Notes: a model not told the origin generated them from the letters alone. A DNA stretch of 64,000 nt from Riptortus pedestris (GCA_019009955.1 CM032232.1:58059501-58123500), one strand, 5' to 3'. Positions 21,292-33,378 are shown, counted from the first letter of the stretch. Numbers and translations are program-made.

Positions 21292-24200
21292 GTGAGTCTT
21301 TCATTGCATATACCTATATTTTCCATACAACCTTAGCCCACGTTATATTTTCCCATCCGTATTTGTCATAAACTCATTCGTAATCTCTCATTATGCATTT
21401 TTTGATTAATTCATTACCAAAGGACACCGACCGTTCTCTTGTCATTCTTTAACACCAAACAAACGATATGTAAAGATCACTTCTAAAACTCTCAGTGATG
21501 TTCTCATTGAAGCAAAAGAATACGTTCCGAAAAAGAAAAATTGTACAAAATGTTATGTGAAAAATTTTATTTCACTATACTTTAAATTGTTCAATGAACT
21601 CCATGCTCTTTCTTAATTCTTAAAAATACATTACAAAGTACAGATATATCTAACAATAAGTAATCTACAAAAAAAAAATGCATTCATTCAATCAACAAAA
21701 TTCACCAAATATTCATTATTCGAAGTTGGTTTATTTGATTTTTATGATGGATGGAAAAAAAAAAATAATTAAAATAAATCGTGTTTTTAAAAATTAAAAC
21801 AGTTTCATCATATTTAGAAATTATAAAAAAAAAAAAAAATAAAAAAAAAAAATTAGAGGTAGTATTCTTTTAAAAAGGAAGCTTATATTTAGAGGAAGAA
21901 TATATTTTTAATGACAGTTGTTTTAATAAATTTGTTGTCCTAAGATTATTATTTGTAAAAAATTGTATTACAGAACATAAGTAATACTATTAAACGTGAT
22001 CCCGAACAAAGTCTATGGGGGGGGGGGGAGATTCTGCACATTTAAGATTTAAAATTTAGTATTCAAATAATATGTTGCAATAAAAAAAAAAAAAAAAATA
22101 TTAAATTTGTTTTTATTCCATTATTGTTTTAAAACGAGGGAGCATTAATAGTACTGCTTATAATTCCCGTTAATTGGAATTCCTTACATTTTTGTAGTCT
22201 TGTTATCAGTAATTGCGCAAAACATTGTAATTAGTGCAATACCCACTGTAATTCAACTCTTTATTTTTCCTCCGAAATTTCGAAAATTATTACCTTTAAT
22301 GAAAGTAGGAATTATGAAACATATTCGGGATTTTATTTAATATTTTGTCCCTCTTTATTGATTCTAACGTTAGATAAGGTTTTTTTTTTTTTTTTTAAAA
22401 AAATATTAAATTGTGTCGGATCACGCGATTGTACAACCAATGTCCTCCATCTTGACCTTGGACGATATCCTGTGAAATACATGTAATTCACAAATTTCAC
22501 TCTCGCTTTTCACAATTTCCATTCATGGCATTATAAAAAGTGAAATTCATCCACATTTCACTCGGTTTCACCGTCAAATTTCGTTTCCTTTTATACTACT
22601 TACTAGGGCGAGTAATTCATCTTTTATCGCCCGACTTTTACACTTCTTTTCCTGGCAGATTAACGTTTTTGCTGTTCTAAACACTTTAAACGTGACTTTT
22701 TTTTTTCTTTCATTAAATATTTTATCTTCTTTCGAACGGCCAAAAATCGTCGTTATCATTTTATCAGTTGTTATCCTGATTAGCGTAAAATATTCAAGGT
22801 TGGCATCCTTGGTTTACTTACATAACGCTATGTGATGTAAAAATAAATTTGAGCTTGACCAAATTATTCGGTGACAAATATAGAGCAGTGCTGGGGCACA
22901 ACAATGGTTCGCTTCATTGTGTCTATTCACTCTTACAATATCAACACTCACAGACTTTAAATTTATTTAAAACTCCCCTATAGAGCCTTGTGTTCCGAAA
23001 AATTACAACTTTCTTTTTTAACGGCTCAGTTATAAATTTTAATAAATTAAGAAAGAAGAATCTCAGAAAATAGTGATGAAATTGTGTTTCCTTTAATACA
23101 TTTAGACACAAAACGTCTGTTAGGTTGGCAGGAATTTATGCAAATGTAGATTCCTGCAAAATTCCACCCCCCCCCCCATTTTTCCACAATCAATTTCGGT
23201 AAATAATAAAATCAAATCTTTATTTTGCCTTGATAACTATTCTCGAACTTACATCTCCCATATTGAGTGCTTTCTTTGCAATGTTTCGTAACATCTTTCA
23301 TCTCCCAGCAAGCTTAATGATATACATTGTTAATAAATGTTGATGACCCTTAGGTCTATATTGCAGAAAAAAAAAAGTTAAGTGTTATTCATTAACGTCC
23401 ACTTTGTAATACTAAGGCTAATCGGGACGGGTTATCTTCAGGTTACCACCCTTTTCAAGCTTGTGTGGGACTAAGTTTTTATTTAATGCATTGAATAATT
23501 TCCTAATGATTCGTAATAAAATGAATTAATATTCATTGTCAGCATATTGAATAGTATTTCACTATATTAGTTAGGCTGTCAGCTAATTTTTAGTAGCGAT
23601 TTTATTCAGAGGAATACATAATAAGTAGCCCACTGTAGAGCAAAGGCTGTTATTTAATTCATGAACTATTGGATAATTGTTGGTTGCCTATTGATTCATC
23701 CAGTTTTTATTGTTGAGTTTACGTTTAATATAGTGTTGCAAATAAACCTTCTTATTTGAGTTTTTTAAAGGATTGTTGTCCTTATGGTTCCTTTAACCTT
23801 AATGAACTATATATTTAAATTGAGCGTCATAAATGACATTGATACAATAATTGTATCTTGATTATTTAAAAAAAAATTGTTTCTGGTTTTACTCCATTTT
23901 TTTATGACATTGCACAACAAAAGTATTACTGTATGAAGTTGCAAACTTCTTGTTTTTTGCCAGATGCTAACATTTTTATAAGCCTATCGGATTCCAAAGA
24001 GATCAGGGCGGTGTAGTTTAGAAGAACGCAGTTAGTCATTCCCGATTCCTTTTGAAATACAAAGAAATACACGCGGTGCTTATAATGTTGTAAACATTTG
24101 ATCTGTCCTTGCTCGGAGGAGTTGTGATATGTTTGCCCAATACTTGGACAAGGGGGGTGGCTTACCCAAGTCCCAAATCTGGCCCAACAGGTCTCTCGCT

Positions 24201-24571
24201 GAAATCGACTCAAGTTCCATTGCGGAGTTACATCAATTTTACCTACCTCAACGTGCGCATTTGCCATTCTAATCGCAATTGGCGAGAAAAGTGTCAATTA
24301 TTATACTGTTTTCTTTTTAGATTATCATCCCATTCTTTGACATATCTTTTCGCCAGTGACATAAGACAATTAACTGTCATCGAGTTAATTTCTAACTTTT
24401 ACGCACAACTTTTACGTACGGAAAGTTTTATATTCCAGATAATTTTTATGGGTTTCGTATTATATTTGTTCGTGAATGAGCTCAGCTTCTTACATCATGG
24501 AATTATCACTTTTATTTCGAATTGTTGACGTATGTCAGTTTTTGAACAATAAACATAAAAAGTAAAAATAA
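21292..24571 (+). other. putative first intron segment, repeat-poor
   Basis: AT-rich DNA with long A runs (21826-21850, 22083-22098), G- and C-runs (22018-22028, 23167-23177) and one truncated SINE-A. HNE copies, which occur every 1-2 kb elsewhere, are absent until 24578. No acceptor-plus-coding exon was identified. A pair of overlapping opposite frames at 23926-24528 (123 and 139 codons) is the longest open stretch in the window but is unrecognised. Confidence 0.35.
23386..23495 (-). mobile_element. SINE-A, truncated
   Basis: CATTAACGTCCACTTTGTAA, CGGGACGGGTTATCTTCAGG and GTGGGACTAAG are the tail and body of SINE-A. The tRNA-like head is missing. Confidence 0.85.
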
Positions 24572-24577
24572 AAAAAA

Positions 24578-25077
24578 ACGTCACGCAAGGGTTGCGTAAA
24601 CTAAGCATATTTTCCAAGTCTAGTATAACACATACTGATCTCATCTCACCAAATAAGTTAAAGCGAGATGACTAAAAGTGAGGGTTTACTGAAGCTGAAA
24701 AATAAAAATTGCAAAAATCTCGGTTAATATTCAAGATTAACAGGAAGTGTATAGAACAACATTTATAGATTAAATTTACAATAAGATTATTAAAACGGAT
24801 TTTTCGATTTTACTCATATTAATGTAGATATTTTTAATTTTCAATTTTCTTTTCCTCTAAGCCCCCCACCCTACCACCTGTCCAATTTTAGCCGTTAACG
24901 AACTTCATCTTTAGTTGTGATATAACAAAAATTGCGATATTGATAAGTAGATATTTATTTAATTTTGAACGAACCTCATTTTAGGTAGGATCGATGAACA
25001 TTTGAAGAAATTTTTCGAAAATCGCGTCATAAGTACGACCTCAATAACTGATTTCCCTTAAGGAAAATCTGCTAAAA
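24578..25077 (-). mobile_element. HNE, complete minus copy
   Basis: Right terminus CGTCACGCAAGGGTTGCGTA with AAGCATATTTTCC, body with GAGGGTTTACTGAAGC, AAGCCCCCCACCC and the GTAGGATCGATGAACATTTG block, and left end ACTGATTTCCCTTAAGGAAA then ATCTGCTAAAA. About 500 bp with no AT tract. Confidence 0.87.
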
Positions 25078-25983
25078 CTAAAGCATTTAGGATATTGTGC
25101 GAATCAAGGGTGACTTAGGGTTAAATTATTACATTATCCACCATTAAAGCAAATTTTTAATGATTTCTTTTGTAAAAATTGCATTCAATGAGGAATTAGC
25201 CTTTTAAAATTTTTGTACTCACTGCAAACTATGGTTTTATTTTACACGGAACAAATAGAGCAATTTGATCTAACAGACAAAAAAGGCCTGTTAGCACATA
25301 ATTAAAATATTTATGCAAGTATATAAGCAGTTATTCATTTTGTGAACTTGTATTTTTTGATATTCACAGCTTTAAAATCACACTAAAAACGCTTAGCCGA
25401 ACTACGTCATTTGTCTGGTTATACTTCCCAAAAAGTTAAAATCTGTACTACCCACTCTTTCATACAGTAGCCCTTCTTTTCATACAGTTCAGAATTGGTT
25501 TTAAGTACTGATGTTCTTTGTCACTAATGTTTGAAAGTTACGTAGAGCCTGAAGATACTGAATGTATTAGCATACGTAACGTTATCACGTTTGCAAATAA
25601 AAGTTTTATTATAAAACCATCTTTTATGACAGCTGTTTTCTTGTTTGCTAATATTATGAAGCAATTCAATGTCCATGATTTATTGAGGGGTTTAACATTG
25701 TATTACATCCCTTCAAATGCATAATACAATCGTAGTTTCCAGAATTGTGTTGGTGCACAGCCTTGTGTGTTAAGTCCTGGGTCTTGATCAAATTGGATAA
25801 GGAATTCCTTATTTTTTATTTTATTTCTTTTTCTAAAAATTGTGGCTTATTCTAGATTATTAATGTTTCGAAGTCGGATCGCTTGGCGTGGACAGATATC
25901 AGTTAGAAATATGTTTCTAATGGTTTCCGTAGCTTGTTCATATAATCGTGTATGCACATCGGAAATACTGAAGCTGGATACAG
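25078..25983. other. AT-rich spacer
   Basis: No known repeat. A 68-codon frame at 25518-25724 is unrecognised and no gene is called. Confidence 0.45.
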
Positions 25984-26322
25984 TCTTGATTATTATTATT
26001 ATTATTTTTTAGCGTCCAGTTTTTGCATCTAAGGATAATCGGGACGGGTTATCTACAGGTTACCACCCTTTTCTAGCCAGGGTGGGATTTTAGGACGTTA
26101 TGTAATGAGCCTTGATTGAAACAGTTATTAATTTAGGTTATCTACAGGTTCCCGACCTTTTCTAGCCGAGAAGGGACAAAGAGATGAGATCAACAATAAT
26201 TATATCCCTGTTGGCCACTTGAGTTCAAGCTGCCTATTGCTAAACCTTGAATGGAACCTACAACTCTAGGTTAACTAAGAGTGTTAATACTCATAACTCC
26301 TTCACTCACATGACTAACCTGA
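25984..26322 (-). mobile_element. SINE-A, rearranged with duplicated body
   Basis: The (ATT)n tail, TTAGCGTCCAGTTTTTGC and CGGGACGGGTTATCTACAGG are followed by a second body block (AGGTTATCTACAGGTTCCCG, TTCTAGCCGAGAAGGGAC) before the tRNA-like head (ACTCACATGACTAACCTGAG). The internal duplication lengthens it to ~340 bp against 232 bp. Confidence 0.8.
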
Positions 26323-26526
26323 GCATTAATTCTGATTAAATTTCACTCATGTTAGTAAAGGATTTGTGATACATTTTCTTTATACTATTCTAGCTCCTTG
26401 TCCTTCTGGAATGGCATATATTGACCTTATGTTCGTGAACTTCGAATATAACGACTTTGGGAACTTGCCAAGAGCATGGAGATGCAAATGTCAAAGCCTC
26501 ATGTCTCATACGTCGCCCGTCGTATC

Positions 26527-28010
26527 GCAGGTCGCTCTACTTGGAACTGTTCCCTGTTAAAAGAGATATGGTAGAGTGAAAGTGATTAGGAACGTGACAT
26601 GGAACTGCTCCCTGATCCAATGGTCAAGTCGTCTGAGTTGATAAAATGAAAGTCTCAATGAACGAGCAGTGGAAGTCTGTTGCCGTGTGGAGGAGATAAA
26701 TTGAACGTAAGGTACTAGGATTAAGGCGTGGATTGAACGTAAGGACTAGGATTAAACTGTCCTCACTTGCTATGTGGAGCTAGTAAGTAGATTAAGCGCA
26801 AGGAGCTAGGAACGAGGCATGGAACTGGCCTCTATTTCTATGTGGATGAGATATACTGGGTGTAACGCGCTAGGAACGAGGCATGGAACTGGCCTCTATT
26901 TCTATGTGGATGAGATAGACTGGGCGTAACGCGCTAGGAACGAGGCATGGAACTGGCCTCTATTTCTATGTGGATGAGATAGACTGGGCGTAACGCGCTA
27001 GGAACGAGGCATGGAACTGGCCTCTATTTCTATGTGGATGAGATAGATTGAGGGTAACGCGCTAGGAACAAGCATGGAACTGGCCTCTATTTCTATGTGG
27101 ATGAGATAGACTGGGCGTAACGCGCTAGGAACGAGGCATGGAACTGGCCTCTATTTCTATGTGGATGAGATAGACTGGGCGTAACGCGCTAGGAACGAGG
27201 CATGGAACTGGCCTCTATTTCTATGTGGATGAGATATACTGGGCGTAACGCGCTAGGAATGAGGCATGGAACTGGTCTCTTTGCTATATATGGAGGCGAT
27301 AGATTGGGCGTAAGTGACAAGCAACAACGCATGGAACTGTTCTCATTTGCTATGTAGAAGTAGTAAGTGGATTGAGGGTAAGGGACAAGGAACAAAAATG
27401 GAATTATTCTCTTTTGCTATGTTGAGAAAATAGACTGAAGGAAATTATGAACGAGAGGTAGAATTGTTCCCTATTGCTATGAAAACTAGATAAATAGAGT
27501 GAAAGGTATCAGGAACAGAACATGGAACTGTTCCCTGTTGCTATGTGAACGAGATAGATAGAGTGAAAGGTATCAGGAACAGAACATGGAACTGTTCCCT
27601 GTTGCTATGTGAACGAGATAGATAGAGTGAAAGGTATCAGGAACAGAACATAGAACTGTTCCCTGTTGCTATGTTAACGAGATAGATAGAGTGAAAGGTA
27701 TTAGGAACAGAACATGGAACTGTTCCCTGTTGCTATGTGAACGAGATAGATAGAGTGAAAGGTATCAGGAACAGAACATGGAACTGTTCCCTGTTGCTAT
27801 GTGAACGAGATAGATAGAGTGAAAGGAATCAGGAACAGAACATAGAACTGTTCCCCGTTGCTATGTGTACTAGTTAGGTAGAGTGATAGGTACCAGGAAC
27901 GATATTTGGACCGGTTTTCTGTTGCTATGTGGATGAGATAGAAAAGTGAAAGGTATTGCGAACTAGACGGGCATAATTGACAATGACGGTTAGACCGGTG
28001 AGCAGTTCCC
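26527..28010. repeat. 64-bp minisatellite with two homogenised subfamilies
   Basis: Diverged units run from about 26527. Type A (GGAACGAGGCATGGAACTGG, GTAACGCGCTA) follows in about 8 near-identical copies from 26809 to 27320, spaced exactly 64 bp apart (26809, 26873, 26937...). Diverged linkers lead into type B (GGAACAGAACATGGAACTGT, GAACGAGATAGATAGAGTGA), about 6 copies from 27512 to 27895, also 64 bp. Both share the register GGAAC...CATGGAACTG...TATGTG. Each type has a short internal inverted repeat, GAGGC/GCCTC in A and GGAACAG/CTGTTCC in B. Minus frames here are shadows. Confidence 0.95.
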
Positions 28011-28590
28011 GTGGGTACAATGGAACCGTTCCTCCCCCTGGCTAGGAGGGGTGTCGAAATCAACAGTTTGCCCTTCTCTATGCACCCCCCCCCCCCTGTT
28101 CTCGCTCGCCTTCAAAGACCCTTCTGTTGACCCGGTTCAGAACGAACTTTGCACTAACTATTTTGCCTATCAATGCCAATTCTCTGGGCGCACTCATTAA
28201 GTTAACTAAAGTCAAGTAATTAATACTTCCTACCTCCGCGATTTCCAAGTGAAAATAAGGCCAAGGCCTTAACTCAGTTGGCTATCCCAAGCCACAGAAT
28301 ATGTACGGGCATTATAATATATGCAGTAATATGGGCCTTTCCTAAGTGGGAGTTACGAGGTTGTCATAAGAACAGAATCCAAAATATCTCTGTTCCTTTA
28401 TTCTCCTGAACAAAAAGAGGCATTGGACCATAAGCTGTTGGTTTTTCTATTATGAACACAAATGTCCTATGCGCATTTCCTCTGTCTCACACTTGAGTAG
28501 TTTTGTAATCTAACGCTCTAAGACTGCAATTTTTGTAAAAATGAAAAGAAAAAATATATTATACTCAGAATTTCAAGAATAATGGTCATT
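28011..28590. other. spacer with a diverged SINE-A head
   Basis: A C-run at 28084-28096 lies just past the minisatellite. 28180-28296 carries AAGGCCTTAACTCAGTTGGC and CTACCTCCGCGATTTCC, a decayed SINE-A head region on the minus strand. No gene. Confidence 0.5.
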
Positions 28591-28631
<41 letters not shown>

Positions 28632-28632
28632 T
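28591..28632. repeat. (AT)n microsatellite
   Basis: About 20 AT units with one GT interruption, not within a recognised HNE. Confidence 0.9.
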
Positions 28633-29046
28633 AACATTGGACATGGCATCAACTGGGTTATCGAGATTGTCAGACTTCTATTCACGAGTGATGTGCTAAG
28701 ACTTGGCTATCATTCTAATTGTTTGATCGACAACAACATTTTGATGACTAGCGTCCTTACTAATTACTATCTAATACTGAACATTGATCCTCAGTCAATC
28801 CAAATTTCATACATGAATTGTTCCGTGTTAATCGAATAGATTAAAGGGATTTAGTTAAAAAAAAATAAAAAAGTAGTCAAATTTGAGTAAATATGAACTT
28901 AGTTTGTTTTTCCAATTCTAATTGGATTTTAGGATGTTGATTTTAAAAATAAAATATATTATTGTATATAAAACATCAGAGTAGTAGTTACATTTTAAAA
29001 CGTAGCTCTAGGATTTTTGTTTTGGACGACAAATCTAAAATCTGTC

Positions 29047-29335
29047 TGGGGGCTCGGGTTAGCCGTGTGAGTTAAGGCATTGGTCTTAATCTCATATGGT
29101 ATTCTTCCAGGTTATTCTTACCTGGACCAGTAGGAATTCATCTAATGATGAACTCATTAAATTAAATCCTTAGTCCCACCCTGACTAGAAAAGGGTCGCA
29201 ACCTGTAGATAACCCTTCGCAACTAGATTCTCGCATGACCAATAAGAATTTATTTAGTGACTGGAACTAAAAAAAATGTTTTAGTCCCATCCTTGCTAGA
29301 AAGGGTGGTAACCTCTTGATAACCGACTTTTGTTG
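29047..29335 (+). mobile_element. SINE-A, dimer-like copy
   Basis: The head GGCTCGGGTTAGCCGTGTGA with TTAAGGCATTGGTCTTAATC is tRNA-Leu-like. Body block AGTCCCACCCTGACTAGAAA and AACCTGTAGATAACCC follow, then a second partial SINE (GATTCTCGCATGACCAATAA, TTTAGTGACTGG, AGTCCCATCCTTGCTAGAAA). It looks like two SINE copies fused with loss of the second head. Confidence 0.82.
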
Positions 29336-30350
29336 GGAAGACCTGTAAAATGTATGACGGTTTATCAAGCCGTGTTAGCCGGATTCTTAATCAATCGTAC
29401 TTCTTTAGACAAGTAGCAGACCATTGCCTCTCTACATTGAGAAAGTACCAATGGGGTGAATAGAAATCCGACAACAAAGCAATTTCATTATGCAGTTGTA
29501 TAAAACTTTGTGTAATTATGGTTCGAATTTGGATTATGTAATTACTTAAGGATGAACTTCCTTGTGACTCAGTTAGTAAGAGCATCGGTATTTGCGTTTT
29601 AAATGTGTATATAAGAGGATCACTTTTATTAATTAAACTCTCCTTTATGGCGCCAGCTGTTCTGAATTTTCCTGTTTACTAACTCCATTACAGACCATTC
29701 CCAATCAGCTAAGCCCCCCCCCCTCTCCACCCTAAATAATTAAATTTATTCGAAGCTCCCTCTCTCTAAAATGGTTTGTACAATAGTGTTGTCGAGTTTG
29801 CTGTGCATTAAGTACTATTTCATTACCCGGTCTGTTAATAAAATTCGTGCTGAAGCACAATTGAATTGCTTCAGAAGTAAAGTGGTATGCTAAATGTGTT
29901 ACTGTAAAACAAATGTATCAATTCCTTCTGTGTTCTTAATAACGTTTGGTAAACCTTTGATTCAAAGGTACCTGAAAACCAAGTAGAGAACGTCCTTTGC
30001 CAATCTGATTTCTAAACTACTTAGTCGTTTGCGGATATATTTTACTCGTGAAGTTACAGACTGTACTTTGACATTGTTCTCATTCCAACAATTGTACGTA
30101 TGTTATTAATATTTAGACTTTCACTTAGTAACAAGAAATATATCCCATCTAATCTACGAACATATCAAAAGTGATACTCGTTATTTAATCGTTTCATTGA
30201 AAACCATATTCCAGAACTTGGGAAATCTGCTTAGATACGAATCAATTACATAACGGGTTTATCACTTTCACCTGTCAGTAAACCTTTAGCAATTTTCACA
30301 TTAAGTCATTATAACACTAAAAACTCCATATATTTACCTCACTGCCATGT
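29336..30350. other. AT-rich spacer
   Basis: Short frames only. A C-run lies near 29716-29724. A short HNE-like GGGAAATCTGCTTAGATACG is at 30220-30239. No gene supported. Confidence 0.45.
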
Positions 30351-30351
30351 T

Positions 30352-30402
30352 TATGTTATTATTATTATTTATTAACGTCAACTTTTTGCAACTCAGGCTA
30401 AT
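30352..30402 (-). mobile_element. SINE-A tail fragment
   Basis: (ATT)n and TTATTAACGTCAACTTTTTG then CAACTCAGGCTAATA; the rest is absent. Confidence 0.75.
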
Positions 30403-30715
30403 AGTTTATGTTAGATTCCTACTAAGATAGAAATAGAGACACTGCGCGGCGAAATTATTTTATTATTTAAAAGGTTAATAGACAATGATGGAATATCGGA
30501 TTTTCTGGAAGCACATAACCGGAAACTAGAGAGTATACTATTATGAGCCATATTGGTTGTTGAGCACATACAATATTCTTTAAGATATTTACCGTAAAAA
30601 TTAGGTGTTTTGGATTATGAGTTGTGTCTCCTAATACCCTAAACTCCTAAAGTTTTAAACGTGTTTCCATTGTGCGATTCCGGGCGGAGAAATAGTGATA
30701 ACAATACACTGATTA

Positions 30716-30762
30716 CGGACGTGGGAAATATGCTTAGTACATGCAGCCAGACTTTTTAATTA
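30716..30762 (+). mobile_element. HNE right-end fragment
   Basis: GGACGTGGGAAATATGCTTA, then GCAGCCAGACTTTTT, with the hairpin deleted. No body upstream. Confidence 0.6.
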
Positions 30763-30779
30763 TGCAAGAACGTCACTCG

Positions 30780-30925
30780 TCTCACACAAGTCAAGGGAGA
30801 AGGTTAGAAGGTTCGAATCCTGCACTGCTTTCAAAGTGTTATTTACTATCGACAGCCTTGATGTTCAGAGAAGGGTGACAACCTGTCGAGAACTCGTCTC
30901 GATTATCCCAATTCCCATGAGGGGA
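30780..30925 (+). mobile_element. diverged SINE, tRNA-like head with B box
   Basis: GGTTCGAATCC at 30810-30820 is a perfect pol III B box. It is followed by GAGAAGGGTGACAACCTGTC and GATTATCCC, a diverged SINE-A body. Upstream sequence does not fold as a functional tRNA, so this is a SINE rather than a tRNA gene. Confidence 0.55.
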
Positions 30926-31169
30926 GATTAATTGAAAAATAAAAGAAATCATTTGAGGCAACCAAACTTCATCTCTGTGACCCGTTTATCTTCATGTTTT
31001 CGATTCCAAACCTGTCCAACACTAGTCTCTTTATTTTTATCAGCTGACCAATTTATTTGGAGATTGTTTGGGAGAAAAATGAGCCTAGTGACATTATTAA
31101 AATGTATGTCTAAGTTAATCTTGATTCTTTGGAATGCGTCATAACACTTGCATTAACTGCTACTGGCAT

Positions 31170-31231
31170 GCATAATTGATTTCCTAAAAATGTCATCAAA
31201 TTTCCAGGAGATGATGGCAATGAGGTCCGTT

Positions 31232-31302
<71 letters not shown>

Positions 31303-31600
31303 TTCTTGCTGTCGCAATCTTCACCAAACTATATTTAAATGTTTTCTATAAAATTAAAGATGGAGTTCGTTAATGGCCAAAATCTGGTCGAGGTGGTTTA
31401 CAGATTGGAGGAAATCGAAAGTTCAAACTATTTCCGTTCGTGCAAGCTGGATCGGAAAATTGTTACCAATCTTGTTGGAAATGTGATTGCCTATAAATGT
31501 TGTTCATTCCGTTTTTTCTCGATCTAGAATATTGACTGAGATATTCGGATTTTTTAGTCTTCAGTCTTCAATAAACACCCACTCCTACTCATGTGGTTTC
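31170..31600 (+). mobile_element. HNE left-central part
   Basis: GGCAATGAGGTCCGTTCAAA, the AT tract (31235-31282), a GA tract (31283-31302), GTCGCAATCTTCACC, GTTCGTTAATGGCC, TGAGATATTCGG and ACCCACTCCTACTCATG follow in standard order. Both termini are missing. Confidence 0.72.
31235..31303. repeat. (AT)n followed by (GA)n microsatellite
   Basis: About 24 AT units and 10 GA units at the HNE microsatellite position. Confidence 0.92.
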
Positions 31601-31651
31601 CACTAAGAGCATCTGACTCACTTTATCACTATTTGAGGAAAAATGGAGAAT

Positions 31652-31866
31652 ATGTTATTTTCTAACGTCCACTTTGTGCTACTGATGTTAGTTGGGATTG
31701 GTTATTTACAGGTTATCCGGCTTTTCTAGTTTGGATGGGACTAAGGATTATATTTAATGAATTCATGACTAGATAAATTCCTATTGCCCAAGTGGGAATC
31801 TATCTCATGACTCTAATTTTGACAAGTGAGAATAAGACAAACGCTTTAATTCACAAGAGTATCTTA
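31652..31866 (-). mobile_element. SINE-A, diverged near-full copy
   Basis: TCTAACGTCCACTTTGTGCT, GGTTATTTACAGGTTATCCG, GATGGGACTAAGGATT, GATAAATTCCTATTGCCCAA and ACAAACGCTTTAATTCACAA follow in order. The head is decayed. Confidence 0.8.
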
Positions 31867-32629
31867 AATCACAAATGGAGATTAGATGTCTGTTCCGTAA
31901 CTTGTTCAGCACTTAGGAAATTTCCATAGTTTTCGAATCCCTTCAGTAGGCACTTACTATTTGGTCTATTGATCAAATGTGATTGGTATTAAGTAGGTAG
32001 ATATGAGTCCTTATTGAGTAAATGCAGTAAAATTTATAAAATCAAAAGAACCATATAAAGATAATATTACAATGTGAAAACTTCTGTACACAATAAAATT
32101 GATTGCCAGTCAACCGTCGAGACTAGTTTTTATTTACTTCTTCCATTTTATGTTGGAAATTACTCTCATTTCATTCTAAATGAATGAGAATGTTCATATT
32201 TCCACAGTCCTCATCTAGGGGAAAATTTTATATTTTTAACTCTACTTTTAATAAAGAGTCCTGCTTCTCGGGCTCTAATAATCTTGGGCATCCAACTTGA
32301 ATTCCTCACTGTCAGAAAATAGTCGACTCCCCCCCCCCTCCCACTATATATATGTATGCGTGTTGTGTGTGTGTCAATATATATTTGAATATGTGGCGAG
32401 AACCGAACATTCCCTTTACCCAGGTGTACAAAGAACACCCTTTTTGTTTTTTTTTAATTTAGGTCCCCAATGTTCCATCTTTCTCAATCCTAGCATAAAA
32501 TGGAGGTTCTCGAACTTTGCGATATCAATTACTCGTGACGCTAAAGAGAAACACCTTCATCCAGGTGCTGCGCAAATTCAGATTTCCCTCCCACCTTAAT
32601 GGCATACTATTGAGTTCATGCCTCATTAG
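31867..32629. other. AT-rich spacer
   Basis: C-run near 32330-32338 and short opposite frames of 75 and 100 codons at 32211-32599, neither recognisable. No gene called. Confidence 0.45.
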
Positions 32630-33370
32630 TGGGAGTAGGGCGCAAAAATTCTAAATATCTCCGTTATTATAGGTCGGATCGAAAAATTGTACTTAACCAA
32701 TCTTGTTGTAAATTATGTGTTTCTATAAATTTTGTTCTACGTTCCTTTTTGTCTTGAATATTAACTGAGATATTTGCATTTCTTTAATTTTCAGCAATTA
32801 GTAAACTCCCACTTTTAATTAATGAATATATCATATATACCAAGTTATTCCAAACATTGCTTTCATATGATCTCTATTAAACGAGATACAAGAACATACG
32901 TTGTCATGGTGTCATGTATCAATGATTTTATTTCTTGACTAGAAACTTTTCATTTGCTTAATACCATACTCAATGTTTAACAGTTTCATTGAACACTAAA
33001 GGTCATTTTCTGGTAAAATCGAACCAGGAAGGTGTAGATGGGGTTTAAAGGGATCGTAGGACTTAGTGGGGTTTAAAGGGAGGGAAATTCGAAAATTCAA
33101 AATATCCCCGTTATTATGTCTCGGATTTGTTATGGAACCAATTTTGTTAAACTGTTCATACTGTACAGTTGTTTTTGTATGCACTTTTTTCGTGACTCAA
33201 TTATTAAGCGAGTTATTCGTACTTACTTGTTTTGAGCCTTCAGCAAATCCCCACGTCTACTCATCGGAATTTTATTTCGAAATAGAGAATATATGATGAG
33301 ATGAAACCACTAGTACTATACCAGCATGTGGGAAATCTACTTAGTTTATTCAGCATCTGTGTGACTTCCT
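32630..33370 (+). mobile_element. HNE long-type, left end missing
   Basis: Two modules in tandem (TCCGTTATTATAGGTCGGAT near 32658, CCCCGTTATTATGTCTCGGA near 33105), then CCCCACGTCTACTCATCGGA and the right terminus CAGCATGTGGGAAATCTACT. The hairpin is decayed (CAGCATCTGTGTGA). Confidence 0.75.
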
Positions 33371-33378
33371 TTTTCGAG

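Noticed and set aside
24578..25077. HNE as a TIR-type MITE
   Set aside because: The shared motif is terminal at the left but subterminal at the right, with an extra ~30-bp hairpin end, so the termini are not true inverted repeats.
26527..28010. CRISPR array
   Set aside because: Repeats are head-to-tail 64-bp units without unique spacers, in eukaryotic-looking DNA. The same holds for 58471-59112 and 2281-3165.
28582..28839. 85-codon frame
   Set aside because: Its first third is an (AT)n tract translated as YI repeats; the remainder has no recognisable domain.
30780..30830. tRNA gene with a perfect B box
   Set aside because: No matching acceptor stem or anticodon arm can be drawn, and SINE body sequence follows directly.
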